DNA of 64,000 nt from the NCBI RefSeq assembly GCF_013003965.1, contig NZ_CP053069.1, positions 1,519,419 through 1,583,418 of the forward strand. The letters run 5' to 3'. The DNA comes from Usitatibacter rugosus (GTDB lineage: Bacteria; Pseudomonadota; Gammaproteobacteria; Burkholderiales; Usitatibacteraceae). This document shows, piece after piece, positions 49,525 to 58,531 of this stretch. The position numbers were made by a program, and so were the translations under genes. The notes below the pieces were generated by a model. That model ran no database searches and was not told the origin of the DNA. It saw nothing but the letters and a program-made list of their open reading frames with translations. Within the stretch, counting starts at the first letter, position 1. Every line of letters begins with the position of its first letter.

Positions 49525-52272
49525 GTGAAATTCCGACTGCTGGCACACGCAGTGGCGTTGACGTTCGTGGCAGGGGCCGCGCACGCGCAGGACGCGCAGA
49601 AGGTCGAGCGGCTCGAGATCACGGGCTCCAGCATCAAACGCATCCAGGAAGAAGGCTCGCTCCCGGTCCAGGTCATCACGCGCGAGGACATCCAGCGCCG
49701 CGGCATCACCAACGCCGAACAGCTGCTGATGCAGATCTCGGCCAACGGCACGGGCGCGGACAACCTCTCCTCCAACGTCGGCATCCAGCTCGGCACCACC
49801 GACCGCAACAACAACGGCAACTCCAGCGCCAACCTGCGCGGCCTGGGCGCCTCGAACACCCTCGTGCTGCTGAACGGCCGCCGCCTGGCCACGCACGGCG
49901 CCAAGGGCAACGCGGTCGATTTGAACTCGATCCCGATGTCCGCCATCGAGCGCGTCGAGATCCTCAAGGACGGCGCCTCGGCCATCTACGGCACGGACGC
50001 GATCGCGGGCGTGATCAACTTCATCCTGCGCAAGGACTTCACCGGCGTCGAGATCACCGGCTACGGCGACGTCACGGAGCAAGGCGGCGGGGACCGCTAC
50101 AACGCCAGCATCACGGCGGGGTGGGGCAACCTCGACAAGGACCGCTGGAACGTGATGGGCGTCCTCACGTGGGACCGCCAGGAGATCCTGAACGGGGTCG
50201 ACCGCGCGTTCTCCAACGGCTACCAGCCGAGCCGTGGCCTCTCGCCGGATACGGCGGGCACGCCGTTCGCCACACAGACGGGCCTCGCCGGCACCGCCAT
50301 CGGCGCCTCGTTCCGCACGCCCGCGGGCGGCGCGACGCAGACCTTCAACCGCGCCAACCTGCTGTCGTTCCAGGGCAACTGCGGAGCGGTCGACGGGCAG
50401 AGCCAGTACGAGACGGGCATCTGGAACGCCCCGGGCTTCCGTTACGCATGCTCGTACGACTACGGCGGGCGGGAAGTCCTCATCCAGCCGGTCGACCGCA
50501 CGCAGGTCGTCGCGCGCGGCACCTTCAAGGTGAGCAACGAGCTCACGGCGTTCGCCGAATTCGTCGCCTCGCGCACCGAGGCCACGAAGATGTTCGAGGA
50601 GTACCAGATCACCACGACCGGTGATTTCCTCGGCATGCGCTACCCGGTCGGCGGCCCGTTCTACCAGGACCTCTCGGCGTACATCCCGCTCTTCAACAAC
50701 CAGCTGCCCATCGCCTATCGCTGGCGTTGCATGGAGTGCGGCCTGCGCACCATCGAGACGACGACGGATACGTACCGCTTCCTCGCGGGCGTGGACGGCA
50801 CGCTGTTCAACAAGTGGGACTACAAGTTCGGCGTCTCCACCGCGGGCAGCGAAGCCGAATCGGTCCTCGGCAACGGCTACATGTTCACGGCGCCGCTCAC
50901 CGCGGCACTGGCGAGCGGCCTGGTGAACCCCTGGCTGATGCCTGGCCAGACGCAGACCGCCGCCGGCAATGCGCTGCTGGAAGCAGCGCGCGCCAACGGC
51001 ACCAAGCTCTTCGCGGGCGAATCCTCGTTGATCCAGTTCGACGGCGCGATCTCGGGCGAGCTCTGGCAGCTTCCCGCCGGCCCGATGTACGGCGCCGCGG
51101 GCTTCGACTACCGCAAGGAGACGTACAAGTTCGACGACGGCTCGCGCACCACGCAGCCGGTGTACCAGGCGCCGTTCGATCCGCAGTTCGCCAAGGCCGA
51201 GCGCACGGTAAAGGCCTTCTACGCGGAAGTCGCGGTGCCGGTCCTGAAGGGCTTCGAGATCACGGGCGCCATCCGCCACGACGACTACAGCGACTTCGGC
51301 GGCACCACGAACCCGAAAGTGTCGTTCCGCTGGAACCCGATCGAGCCGCTCGTGTTCCGCGGCTCGTATGGCGAGGGCTTCCGGGCTCCGAGCTTCTTCC
51401 AGCTCTACACGACGACGACGGTATCGCCGGTCCCGGGCAACGTGGCCGATCCGGTGCTGTGCCCGCTGAGCCCGAACGACCTCTCGGTGTGCGCCATTCG
51501 TCCGGACTCGCGCCAGGGCGGCAACCCCGACCTCAAGCCGGAAACGTCGAAGCAGTGGTCGGTCGGCTTCGTCGCCGCGCCCACGCCCTGGATGAACGGC
51601 AGCGTCGACCTCTGGCAAGTCCGCCGCGATGACCGGATCTACGAGCTCAACGCCCAGCAGGTGCTGGCGCAGTACAACACGTTCCCCGAAGCGCTCGTGC
51701 GCGGCACCAACGGCCGCCTCGACGGTCCCGGCGGCTACATCCAGGCGGGCTTCGTGAACGCCGCGGATGACATCACGCGCGGCGTGGATCTCAGCCTGCG
51801 CTTCCAGGGCAAGATGTTCGCCGGCAGCTGGAACGCCTCGATCGACGGCACGTACATCGAGCTCTACAAGTCGCGCGTGTACATCAACCTGGACTACGAC
51901 TCGCTGGCCGGAGCGTGGAGCAATCGTGATCTCTACCCGCGCTGGAAGCACTTCGCGCAGTTCACGTACACGCAGGGCCCGTGGAGCGGCACGCTGTACC
52001 AGCAGTACACGTCCAGCTACGGCGACCAGAACCCGCCGGGCATTGCGGCCGCCGGGTTCCCGTCCGTCGACTCGTACCTCATCTACGGCGTGAGCGGCAC
52101 GTACTCGGGCTTCAAGAACTGGGTGCTGACCGCGGGTGTCCGCAACCTGTTCGACGAGGATCCGCCCTTCACCGCGCATAACCTGGACTTCGCCGCGGGC
52201 GCAGGCTGGGATCCGCGCGTGGCAGACCCGAGGGGCCGTGCGTACTACGCGCGGGTGACGTTCAAGTTCTGA
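49525..52272 (+). CDS. TonB-dependent outer membrane receptor
   Basis: The 915-residue protein starts at GTG with AAGGGGGA upstream and a signal peptide (LAHAVALTFVAGAAHA-QD). The plug domain has SLPVQVITREDIQRRG, NLRGLGASNTLVLLNGRRL and the IERVEILKDGASAIYGTDAIAGVINFI block. The barrel ends FKF, with the terminal aromatic typical of outer-membrane insertion. The ligand is unknown. The neighbouring murein enzymes suggest a peptide or muropeptide. The last stop base region overlaps the start of the S66 peptidase frame. Confidence 0.95.
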   Translation: MKFRLLAHAVALTFVAGAAHAQDAQKVERLEITGSSIKRIQEEGSLPVQVITREDIQRRGITNAEQLLMQISANGTGADNLSSNVGIQLGTTDRNNNGNSSANLRGLGASNTLVLLNGRRLATHGAKGNAVDLNSIPMSAIERVEILKDGASAIYGTDAIAGVINFILRKDFTGVEITGYGDVTEQGGGDRYNASITAGWGNLDKDRWNVMGVLTWDRQEILNGVDRAFSNGYQPSRGLSPDTAGTPFATQTGLAGTAIGASFRTPAGGATQTFNRANLLSFQGNCGAVDGQSQYETGIWNAPGFRYACSYDYGGREVLIQPVDRTQVVARGTFKVSNELTAFAEFVASRTEATKMFEEYQITTTGDFLGMRYPVGGPFYQDLSAYIPLFNNQLPIAYRWRCMECGLRTIETTTDTYRFLAGVDGTLFNKWDYKFGVSTAGSEAESVLGNGYMFTAPLTAALASGLVNPWLMPGQTQTAAGNALLEAARANGTKLFAGESSLIQFDGAISGELWQLPAGPMYGAAGFDYRKETYKFDDGSRTTQPVYQAPFDPQFAKAERTVKAFYAEVAVPVLKGFEITGAIRHDDYSDFGGTTNPKVSFRWNPIEPLVFRGSYGEGFRAPSFFQLYTTTTVSPVPGNVADPVLCPLSPNDLSVCAIRPDSRQGGNPDLKPETSKQWSVGFVAAPTPWMNGSVDLWQVRRDDRIYELNAQQVLAQYNTFPEALVRGTNGRLDGPGGYIQAGFVNAADDITRGVDLSLRFQGKMFAGSWNASIDGTYIELYKSRVYINLDYDSLAGAWSNRDLYPRWKHFAQFTYTQGPWSGTLYQQYTSSYGDQNPPGIAAAGFPSVDSYLIYGVSGTYSGFKNWVLTAGVRNLFDEDPPFTAHNLDFAAGAGWDPRVADPRGRAYYARVTFKF

Positions 52273-53300
52273 ACCGACGGCAATTTGCAGTAGCACTTGC
52301 GACGCTCGCGGCTTCGGCCGCGGGCGTTGTCCGTTCTGCGCCGCAATCCGGACTCATCAAGCCTCCGCGCCTCAAGCCCGGCAGCCTCGTCGGCTTGGTG
52401 GAACCCAGCGGCATCGTCGATGACGCCCTGATCGAGAAGGGCGTGCGCAACCTCGAGAGCTTCGGCCTGCGCGTGAAGCTCGCTCCCAATATTCGTGCCG
52501 TGCTCGGCGGCTACGCGGGCACGGTCAACCAGCGCCTGGCCGACCTGCACGGCATGTTCCTCGACCGCGAGGTGGAAGGCCTCTGGGTGCTCAGGGGCGG
52601 CTCGGGGGGCGGGCACCTTTTGCCGCATCTCGATTACGAGCTGATTCGCAGCCATCCCAAGGCCTTCGTCGGCTACTCGGACACGACGTCGCTGCACTTG
52701 GGCTTGCTTCGCGGCGCGGGGCTGGTGACGTTCCATGGCCCCGTGGCGTCGTCCACGTTCTCCGAGTACTCCGCGGGCAACCTGCGCGCCGTGTTGATGG
52801 AGCCGCGCGCGACGCGGGCCTTCGAGGGCGCGAAGGAGAACGCGGAGAAGGCGCTCCAGCAGAAGCAGTTCGCGCCGCTCACGTTTCGCACGGGCACCGC
52901 CGAGGGGCCGCTCGTGGGCGGCAACCTGGCCGTGCTCTCGTCGCTCATCGGCACGCCGTTCGCGCCGCGTACGAAAGGATGCGTGCTCTTCCTCGAGGAG
53001 ATCAGCGAGGCGCCGTATCGCGTGGATCGCCTGCTCGAGCAGCTCCGCCAGTCGGGCGTGCTGACGGCGGCCTCCGGCGTAGCGCTCGGCGTGTTCCAGA
53101 AATGCGATCCGCCGGATTCGGACCCGTCGCTGACATTGGCCGAGGTACTGGAAGCGCAGTTCCGCGATTCGAAGGTGCCCGCGGCCTACGGATTTTCCTT
53201 CGGCCACATCGCGCACCAGATGACGCTGCCGCTGGGGATTCGCGCGCGGATGGATGCGGCCGAGCGCACGCTCACGCTGCTCGAGCCCGCCGTCGCCTGA
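52269..53300 (+). CDS. LD-carboxypeptidase (S66, LdcA-like) with Tat-like signal, probable CTG start
   Basis: The S66 core is clear: LKPGSLVGLVEPSG at the start of the fold, LRGGSGGGHLLPHLDY, and the nucleophile Ser near 137 in VGYSDTT, with a C-terminal FSFGHIAHQMTLPLG containing the catalytic His. The conserved first motif needs in-frame translation above the first ATG/GTG/TTG, and there the frame reads NRRQFAVALATLAASAAG, a Tat-like signal. The only start I find is CTG at 52269, overlapping the receptor stop (CTGA). A TTG at 52395 would cut into the fold. Most LdcA proteins are cytoplasmic; this one may be exported. Confidence 0.8.
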   Translation: MNRRQFAVALATLAASAAGVVRSAPQSGLIKPPRLKPGSLVGLVEPSGIVDDALIEKGVRNLESFGLRVKLAPNIRAVLGGYAGTVNQRLADLHGMFLDREVEGLWVLRGGSGGGHLLPHLDYELIRSHPKAFVGYSDTTSLHLGLLRGAGLVTFHGPVASSTFSEYSAGNLRAVLMEPRATRAFEGAKENAEKALQQKQFAPLTFRTGTAEGPLVGGNLAVLSSLIGTPFAPRTKGCVLFLEEISEAPYRVDRLLEQLRQSGVLTAASGVALGVFQKCDPPDSDPSLTLAEVLEAQFRDSKVPAAYGFSFGHIAHQMTLPLGIRARMDAAERTLTLLEPAVA

Positions 53301-54665
53301 TCAGGCGGGCTTGCCGCCCAGCGCCCGCTGGTACAGCGCGGTGAGGATGCGCTCCTCGAAGCGGAAATACGACGAGTAGATGCCGGGATTGGTGCGCGGA
53401 TCGAACCCCGTGCCGCCGCAGAGGAAGAGCAGGCCGTTCTTCGTTTCGCGATTGAAGGCGAAGGTGCCGATGAGCCCCCACGCATCGCCCAGGTGGCCCA
53501 CCGCCGTGAAGCCGCCGCCGTCCACGAGCCTGTCCCCGCCTTGCACGTCCATGAAGTGCTGGCAGCCCAATCCCCACGCGTTGAAGCGGCGAGCGGCGCT
53601 CCCGTAGTCCGCGAGGCCGTTCTCCGGCCCGGCGTAGCGCCATTGCACGGAGACCATTTCGTCCACGCGCGCGGCCGACAGGAAGCGCTTTCCGTCCAGC
53701 TCGCCGCCGGCCATCAGCATGCGCATCACGCGGCCGAGATCCGCGGCGGTGGCGCGCAGGTTGCCCTGCGGCCCGAAGAGCGTGCCGTTGCTGCCGGGGA
53801 CGTAGCCCGGACTCGCGCGCGGCACCGGATCGCTCGTGCTGTAGTCGTCTACCTGCGGGATCCACGGGCCGTCGAAATACCAGGGCGCGTTGTCGTCGGC
53901 GTTCGAGCGCTTGCGGTAGAGCGTCGCGATGCGGCCCTGGCGCTCCTTGGGAAGGTCCGCCGGGCTGAAGCCGCCCTGCATGCCGAGCGGCTCGAGGACG
54001 AGGCGCTGCATCAATCGGTCGAAGCGCTCGCCGGTGACCTTCTCGAGCACCGTGCCGATCACGCCCCAGCTCAGGTTGGTGTACTCGAAATAGGCACCGG
54101 GCGCGGCCTTGCTCGACCACATGGCGCCCTGCCCATGCTTGGTGCCGCCGGGCAGGAGCACATCGCGAAGATCCACGCGCTCGTCCCAGTAGTAGCCGCC
54201 GTCGTCGCGCAGCGAGGAGGTGTGGCACAGCATCATGCGCAGCGTGACGGGCGCGCCCGGGAAGTGAGGGTTGCGCAGCGCGTAGCCGAGATAGGAGCCC
54301 GCATCGGCATCGAGGTCGAGGCGGCCCTGCTCGACGAGGCGCAACACGCCGAGCGTGGTCACGAGCTTGGAGATCGAGGCGATGCGGTAGAGCGTCGTCG
54401 GCTGCGCGGGGCGGTCGCGCACGCGGCTGGTGGGATCGATGAAGCGGCGGCCGAAATGGCCCTCGTAGACGACGTTCCCGTCGCGCACGGCCAGTGTTGC
54501 AAGGCTCGCCAGCGGCTGCCCCGCGTCACGGACGATGGCGCCCAGCTCGGCGTCGAGCGCGTCGGCAAAGGGCTCGCGGCGCCGCGCGGCGTTGGCCGTT
54601 CCGGGAAGGGTCATGGCAAGGAGGCCGAGCGCGGAGAGGGTGGTGAGCGCACGCCGGCGGCTCAT
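53301..54665 (-). CDS. Beta-lactamase-family (S12) serine hydrolase
   Basis: The 454-residue protein has an N-terminal twin-Arg-like signal (SRRRALTTLSALGLLAMTLPGTANA). It has SxxK at 97-100 (ASISK), a Tyr-Thr-Asn motif (FEYTNLSW) and a C-terminal HLGDAWG taking the KTG position. This class-C type covers D-aminopeptidases, esterases and murein DD-peptidases. It overlaps the amidase stop by ATGA and is coupled to it. It faces the S66 peptidase with no gap. Confidence 0.92.
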   Translation of the reverse strand: MSRRRALTTLSALGLLAMTLPGTANAARRREPFADALDAELGAIVRDAGQPLASLATLAVRDGNVVYEGHFGRRFIDPTSRVRDRPAQPTTLYRIASISKLVTTLGVLRLVEQGRLDLDADAGSYLGYALRNPHFPGAPVTLRMMLCHTSSLRDDGGYYWDERVDLRDVLLPGGTKHGQGAMWSSKAAPGAYFEYTNLSWGVIGTVLEKVTGERFDRLMQRLVLEPLGMQGGFSPADLPKERQGRIATLYRKRSNADDNAPWYFDGPWIPQVDDYSTSDPVPRASPGYVPGSNGTLFGPQGNLRATAADLGRVMRMLMAGGELDGKRFLSAARVDEMVSVQWRYAGPENGLADYGSAARRFNAWGLGCQHFMDVQGGDRLVDGGGFTAVGHLGDAWGLIGTFAFNRETKNGLLFLCGGTGFDPRTNPGIYSSYFRFEERILTALYQRALGGKPA

Positions 54666-55444
54666 GGGCCGGTGAGCACGTCGAGCATCGCGGCGGTCTC
54701 GGCGTCGGGCATGCCGTCGTAGCGCGAGGGACGGTACTTCATCTGGAAGGCGGCGAGGACGCGGACCGTGGCCTCGTCGAGCGCGCCGTTTTGCGGGACG
54801 GAAAAGCCGTGCTTCTGGAGGCGGTCCTGGAACCACACGATGTCGGGCATCGCGACTTCGAACGCCGGCAGCCTGCGTGCGACGTCCGCCGCATCCGGCC
54901 ACACGATGAGCCCTTCGTCCGCGAGGCGCTTCCACGGAAAGCGCGGGCCCGGGTCGACCTTGCGCTGCGGCGCGATGTCGCTGTGGCCCACGACGCGGTC
55001 GGGGCGGATCTGGTGGCGTTTGATGATGTCTCGCACCAGGGCCATCACGACTTCCATTTGCGCCTCGGGATACTCGGCCCACGTCTGCGCGCCCGGCGGC
55101 CCCTTGAGGCCCAGGTTCACGATCTCGATGCCGATGGAGGCGGCGTTGAGCTGCGTCTGGCCGAGCCACGAGCTCGCGCCCGCGTGCCAGGCGCGGCGGT
55201 TCTCGTCCACGAGCTGGTAGACCGTGGGCGGGTTGTCGCGCACGAGGTAATGGCTGCTCACCTTGCCGTCGCCTCGCGTGAGTGTTTCGAGCGACGACTC
55301 GAAGCCCTCCGAGGTGAAGTGGATCACCAGGTACTGGGCCCGGCTGTCCTGGTTGGCGGAGGTGTAGGTGGTATCGAGGCGCGGCGGGCCGGCGGCGCAG
55401 CCCGCGAGGACCAGGGCCGCGACCGCGAAGAGCGATCGTTTCAT
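54662..55444 (-). CDS. AmiD-like N-acetylmuramoyl-L-alanine amidase lipoprotein
   Basis: The 260-residue protein starts MKRSLFAVAALVLAGCAAGP with a lipobox and Cys 16. The Amidase_2 domain has zinc His in LVIHFTS near 42 and GHSDIAPQRKVDPG near 165. A peptidoglycan-binding domain closes it (WFQDRLQKHGF, NGALDEATVRVLAAFQ). It resembles AmiD, an outer-membrane lipoprotein that cleaves stem peptides from anhydro-muropeptides. The ATG at 55444 fits the signal; a longer upstream frame does not. Confidence 0.93.
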   Translation of the reverse strand: MKRSLFAVAALVLAGCAAGPPRLDTTYTSANQDSRAQYLVIHFTSEGFESSLETLTRGDGKVSSHYLVRDNPPTVYQLVDENRRAWHAGASSWLGQTQLNAASIGIEIVNLGLKGPPGAQTWAEYPEAQMEVVMALVRDIIKRHQIRPDRVVGHSDIAPQRKVDPGPRFPWKRLADEGLIVWPDAADVARRLPAFEVAMPDIVWFQDRLQKHGFSVPQNGALDEATVRVLAAFQMKYRPSRYDGMPDAETAAMLDVLTGP

Positions 55445-55499
55445 GGCTATACAATACGACACGAACGCCGTTCGATCATTGATCCGGGAGATGAAAAGC

Positions 55500-57083
55500 A
55501 TGCTGGTTCGGTTCCTTGTTTTCTGCGTCGCCCTGGGCGTCGCGAACGTGTCCCTTGCCGCGAAGGTGTTCAAGTGGTCTTCGTCGGGCGACATCACGAC
55601 GCAGGACCCCCACGGGCAGGACGAGACCTTCACCAAGTCCATCAACGCCATGATCTACGAGCGCCTGATCATGCCGGGCAAGGACATGTCGCCCACGCCG
55701 TGGCTGGCGACGTCGTGGAAAGTGGTCTCGCCGACGCAACGCGTGCTCTACCTCCGCAAGGACGTGAAGTTCCACGACGGCACGCCGATGACGGCCGACG
55801 ACGTCGTGTTCTCCTTCCAACGCGCGGCGAAGTCGAAGCAGTTCCGCACGTATTCCATCCCCGCCGGCACCGCGCGCAAGATCGACGACTACACGGTCGA
55901 GTTCACCACCGAGAAGCCGAATCCGATCGGGCTCGTCTCCATCGGCGAGATCCCGATCATGAGCAAGGCCTGGTGCGAGAAGAACAAGGCGGTCGATCCG
56001 CAGGACTTCTCCAGCAAGGACATCACCTACGCATCGCGCAACGCCATGGGCACGGGGCCGTTCAAGCTCGTCGCCTACGAGCCCGGCATCAAGACGGTTC
56101 TCGAGAAGAACGCGGCGTGGTGGGGCTTGAAAGACGGCCGCGGCGCCGAGACCAACCTCGAGGTGATCGAATACCGCCCGATCGCGGCGGCCGCCACGCG
56201 CCTTGCCGCGCTCAAGTCCGGCGAGCTCGATTTCGTGCTTGATCCTCCCGTGCAAGACGTGCCGCGCCTGAAGGAAGATCCGGCATTCAAGGTGTGGGAA
56301 GGCGACGAGACGCGCGTCATCACCATCACGCTCGACCAAGCGAGGGACGAGCTGCTTTTCTCGGACGTGAAGGGCAAGAACCCGTTCAAGGACAAGCGCG
56401 TGCGCCAAGCCCTCTACCAGGGCATCGACATCATGGCGATCCGCACGCAGGTGATGCGCGGTCTGTCGACGCCGACCGCGATCGGCACGCCGAACCCGAA
56501 AGGCGAGGGCATCCCGGTCTCGTACGACAAGCGTTTGCCCTATGACGTCGCCGGTGCCAAGAAACTGCTGGCCGACGCGGGCTATCCCAACGGCTTCGGC
56601 TTCACGCTGCACTGCCCCAACGACCGCTACGTGAACGACGAGCGCATCTGCACGGCGCTGGCGGGCATGTGGGCGCGCATCGGCCTCAACGTGAAGGTGG
56701 AAGCGATGCCCAAGGCCCAATACTTCCAGCGCACGCCGAAGAAGGAATTCAGCGCGTGCATGCAGGGCTGGGGCGACAACAACCGCGACGCCATGTTCAC
56801 GCTGAAGCCGCTGTACCACACGCTGAACGACAAGGGCGCGGGCGACACCAACTACGGCAACTTCAGCAACGCCGAGCTGGACGCGCTGATCGACGCCGCG
56901 GACGTGGAGATGGATCCCGCCAAGCGCCAGGAGCAGCTGAACAAGGCGATCGAGGTCCTGCAGCGAGAGGTGCTCGTGATCCCGCTGCATCGCCAGGTCA
57001 TTCCCTGGGTGTCGCGCTCCAACGTGACGCTTGTCCACCGTTCGGACAACAAATTTGCGCCGCTCTGGGTGAAGGTCGATTGA
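55500..57083 (+). CDS. Periplasmic peptide-binding protein (SBP family 5)
   Basis: About 527 residues with a signal peptide (MLVRFLVFCVALGVANVSLA-AK). It has the SBP5 layout: NAMIYERLIMPGKD, LRKDVKFHDGTPMTADDVVFS, NAMGTGPFKLVAYE, and C-terminal LVIPLHRQVIPWV. It is a Dpp/Opp/MppA-type binding protein. I chose the ATG at 55500, nine bases after GGGAG; the ATG at 55491 would directly abut that site. No permease or ATPase follows. It is divergent from the amidase gene, about 55 bases away. Confidence 0.92.
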   Translation: MLVRFLVFCVALGVANVSLAAKVFKWSSSGDITTQDPHGQDETFTKSINAMIYERLIMPGKDMSPTPWLATSWKVVSPTQRVLYLRKDVKFHDGTPMTADDVVFSFQRAAKSKQFRTYSIPAGTARKIDDYTVEFTTEKPNPIGLVSIGEIPIMSKAWCEKNKAVDPQDFSSKDITYASRNAMGTGPFKLVAYEPGIKTVLEKNAAWWGLKDGRGAETNLEVIEYRPIAAAATRLAALKSGELDFVLDPPVQDVPRLKEDPAFKVWEGDETRVITITLDQARDELLFSDVKGKNPFKDKRVRQALYQGIDIMAIRTQVMRGLSTPTAIGTPNPKGEGIPVSYDKRLPYDVAGAKKLLADAGYPNGFGFTLHCPNDRYVNDERICTALAGMWARIGLNVKVEAMPKAQYFQRTPKKEFSACMQGWGDNNRDAMFTLKPLYHTLNDKGAGDTNYGNFSNAELDALIDAADVEMDPAKRQEQLNKAIEVLQREVLVIPLHRQVIPWVSRSNVTLVHRSDNKFAPLWVKVD

Positions 57084-57103
57084 GCGCCTTCGCTTGAGCA
57101 ACC

Positions 57104-57158
57104 GTCATTCCCGCGTAGGCGGGAATCCAGCCTGGGTCCCCGCCTGCGCGGGGACGAC
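57104..57158 (+). repeat. REP/dRS3-like element supplying a ribosome binding site
   Basis: Two adjacent 20-base palindromes: ATTCCCGCGTAGGCGGGAAT (57107-57126) and GTCCCCGCCTGCGCGGGGAC (57136-57155). The first fits the ATTCCCN8GGGAAT pattern of Neisseria dRS3-type repeats. The GGGGA at 57150-57154 in the second lies seven bases before the next ATG, so the repeat holds the likely ribosome site. Confidence 0.85.
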
Positions 57159-57161
57159 AAA

Positions 57162-58400
57162 ATGGCTTTGAGTTACCTCTGGGCCGGCTTCTTCATCGTC
57201 GGCTTCCTCGCCGCGCTCGGGCAATGGCTGTTCCTGGGCGACACGGAGGTGTTCAAGCGCATCGTGGACGGCACGTTCGAGTCCGCGCGCGTGGGCGTGA
57301 TGGAGATCGCGTTGCCCTTGGCCGGAGTGATGACGCTGTGGCTGGGCATTCTCGCGGTCGGTGAGAAGGCGGGCGCGATCGAGGCGGTGTCGCGGATCAT
57401 CGGCCCGTTCTTCTCGCGAATCTTTCCGGGCGTGCCGAAGGATCATCCGGCCAACGGCCTCATCGTGATGAACTTCTCGGCCAACTTCCTCGGGCTGGAC
57501 AACGCCGCCACGCCGATCGGGCTCAAGGCCATGGCGAGCCTTCACACGTTGAACCCCAGGAAGGACGAGGCCTCGGACGCGCAGCTCATGTACCTCGTGC
57601 TGCTGACGGCGGGGCTGACGCTGATTCCGGTCACGGTGATGGCGCAGCGCGCGATCCTCGGCGCGAAGGATCCGACGGACATCTTCATTCCCACCCTGAT
57701 CGCGACCTACGCCGGGACGCTCGTCGCTTTCCTCGCGGTGGCGCTCAAGCAGCGCATCCGGCTGCTCGATCCGGTCGTGCTGTCGTGGCTCATCGGCCTT
57801 ACCTCGTTCGTCGGCGGCATCGTCTGGTTCTTCAGCACGCAGCTCACGCGCGAGCAGGTGCAGCTGGTCTCGAAGATCGCGGGCAACCTCGTGATCCTGG
57901 TCGTGATCGTGGGCTTCCTGCTGGGCGCGATGCGGCGGAAGGTAAACGTCTACGACGTCTTCATCGAGGGCGCGAAGGAGGGGATCCAGACCTCGATCAT
58001 GATCATCCCGTTCCTGGTCGGGATGCTCGTGGCGATCGGCGTGCTGCGCAATTCCGGCGTGCTGGACTTCGTGGTCGGCCTGATCGCGTGGTGCATCTCG
58101 GCGATGGGCTTCAACACGGACTTCATCCCTGCGCTGCCCACGGCGCTGATGAAATCGGTCTCCGGCAGCGGGGCGCGCGCGATGATGATCGAGGCGATGA
58201 AGGTCTACGGGCCGGATTCTTTCGTCGGGCGCCTGGTGTGCATCCTGCAGGGCTCATCGGACACCACGTTCTACATCATCGCGCTGTACTTCGGGTCGGT
58301 GGGGATCACGAAGACCCGATATGCGGTGACGTATGGCCTCCTGGCGGACTTTGCGGCTGTCGCCGCTGCCATTGGCGTGGCCTATTTGTTCTTTCACTAA
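57162..58400 (+). CDS. SpmA-SpmB-like nucleoside-recognition membrane protein
   Basis: The 412-residue protein has two halves, each like a gate/nucleoside-recognition domain: one from ESARVGVMEIALPLAGVMTLWLG with NFSANFLGLDNAATPIG, the other from DVFIEGAKEGIQTSIMIIPFLVGM with QGSSDTTFY. This matches fused SpmA/SpmB. The true role in non-spore-formers is unknown. Its start is within 4 bases of the REP element. It converges on the desuccinylase-like gene across an inverted repeat. Confidence 0.9.
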   Translation: MALSYLWAGFFIVGFLAALGQWLFLGDTEVFKRIVDGTFESARVGVMEIALPLAGVMTLWLGILAVGEKAGAIEAVSRIIGPFFSRIFPGVPKDHPANGLIVMNFSANFLGLDNAATPIGLKAMASLHTLNPRKDEASDAQLMYLVLLTAGLTLIPVTVMAQRAILGAKDPTDIFIPTLIATYAGTLVAFLAVALKQRIRLLDPVVLSWLIGLTSFVGGIVWFFSTQLTREQVQLVSKIAGNLVILVVIVGFLLGAMRRKVNVYDVFIEGAKEGIQTSIMIIPFLVGMLVAIGVLRNSGVLDFVVGLIAWCISAMGFNTDFIPALPTALMKSVSGSGARAMMIEAMKVYGPDSFVGRLVCILQGSSDTTFYIIALYFGSVGITKTRYAVTYGLLADFAAVAAAIGVAYLFFH

Positions 58401-58524
58401 GGCGAAAGGCGTCCTCCGCAGATAAACACAGATAAACGCAGATAAAACCTTCGAGCTTTAGCCCGGCAAGGTTTTGACTTCATCGGCGTTTATCTGTGTT
58501 TATCTGCGGAGGGCGCCTTTTGCC
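58401..58524. repeat. 124-bp inverted-repeat element between convergent genes
   Basis: Arms of 39 bases (58401-58439 and 58486-58524) are complementary with two mismatches, one a possible wobble. Each contains GATAAACACAGATAAACGC. A second nested stem AAAACCTT/AAGGTTTT lies at 58444-58451 and 58468-58475. The transcript would fold into a long hairpin and may end both genes. It also looks like a miniature non-autonomous mobile repeat. Confidence 0.85.
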
Positions 58525-58531
58525 TTGATTC

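Noticed and set aside
49519-52296. A 925-codon open frame antisense to the TonB receptor
   Set aside because: GC-rich codon bias opens the opposite frame; its product is Arg/Ala/Val/Glu-rich with no motif, while the plus strand encodes a full receptor.
58401-58524. CRISPR array from the repeated GATAAACRCA units
   Set aside because: The units are adjacent, inverted and without regular spacers; the structure is an inverted repeat.
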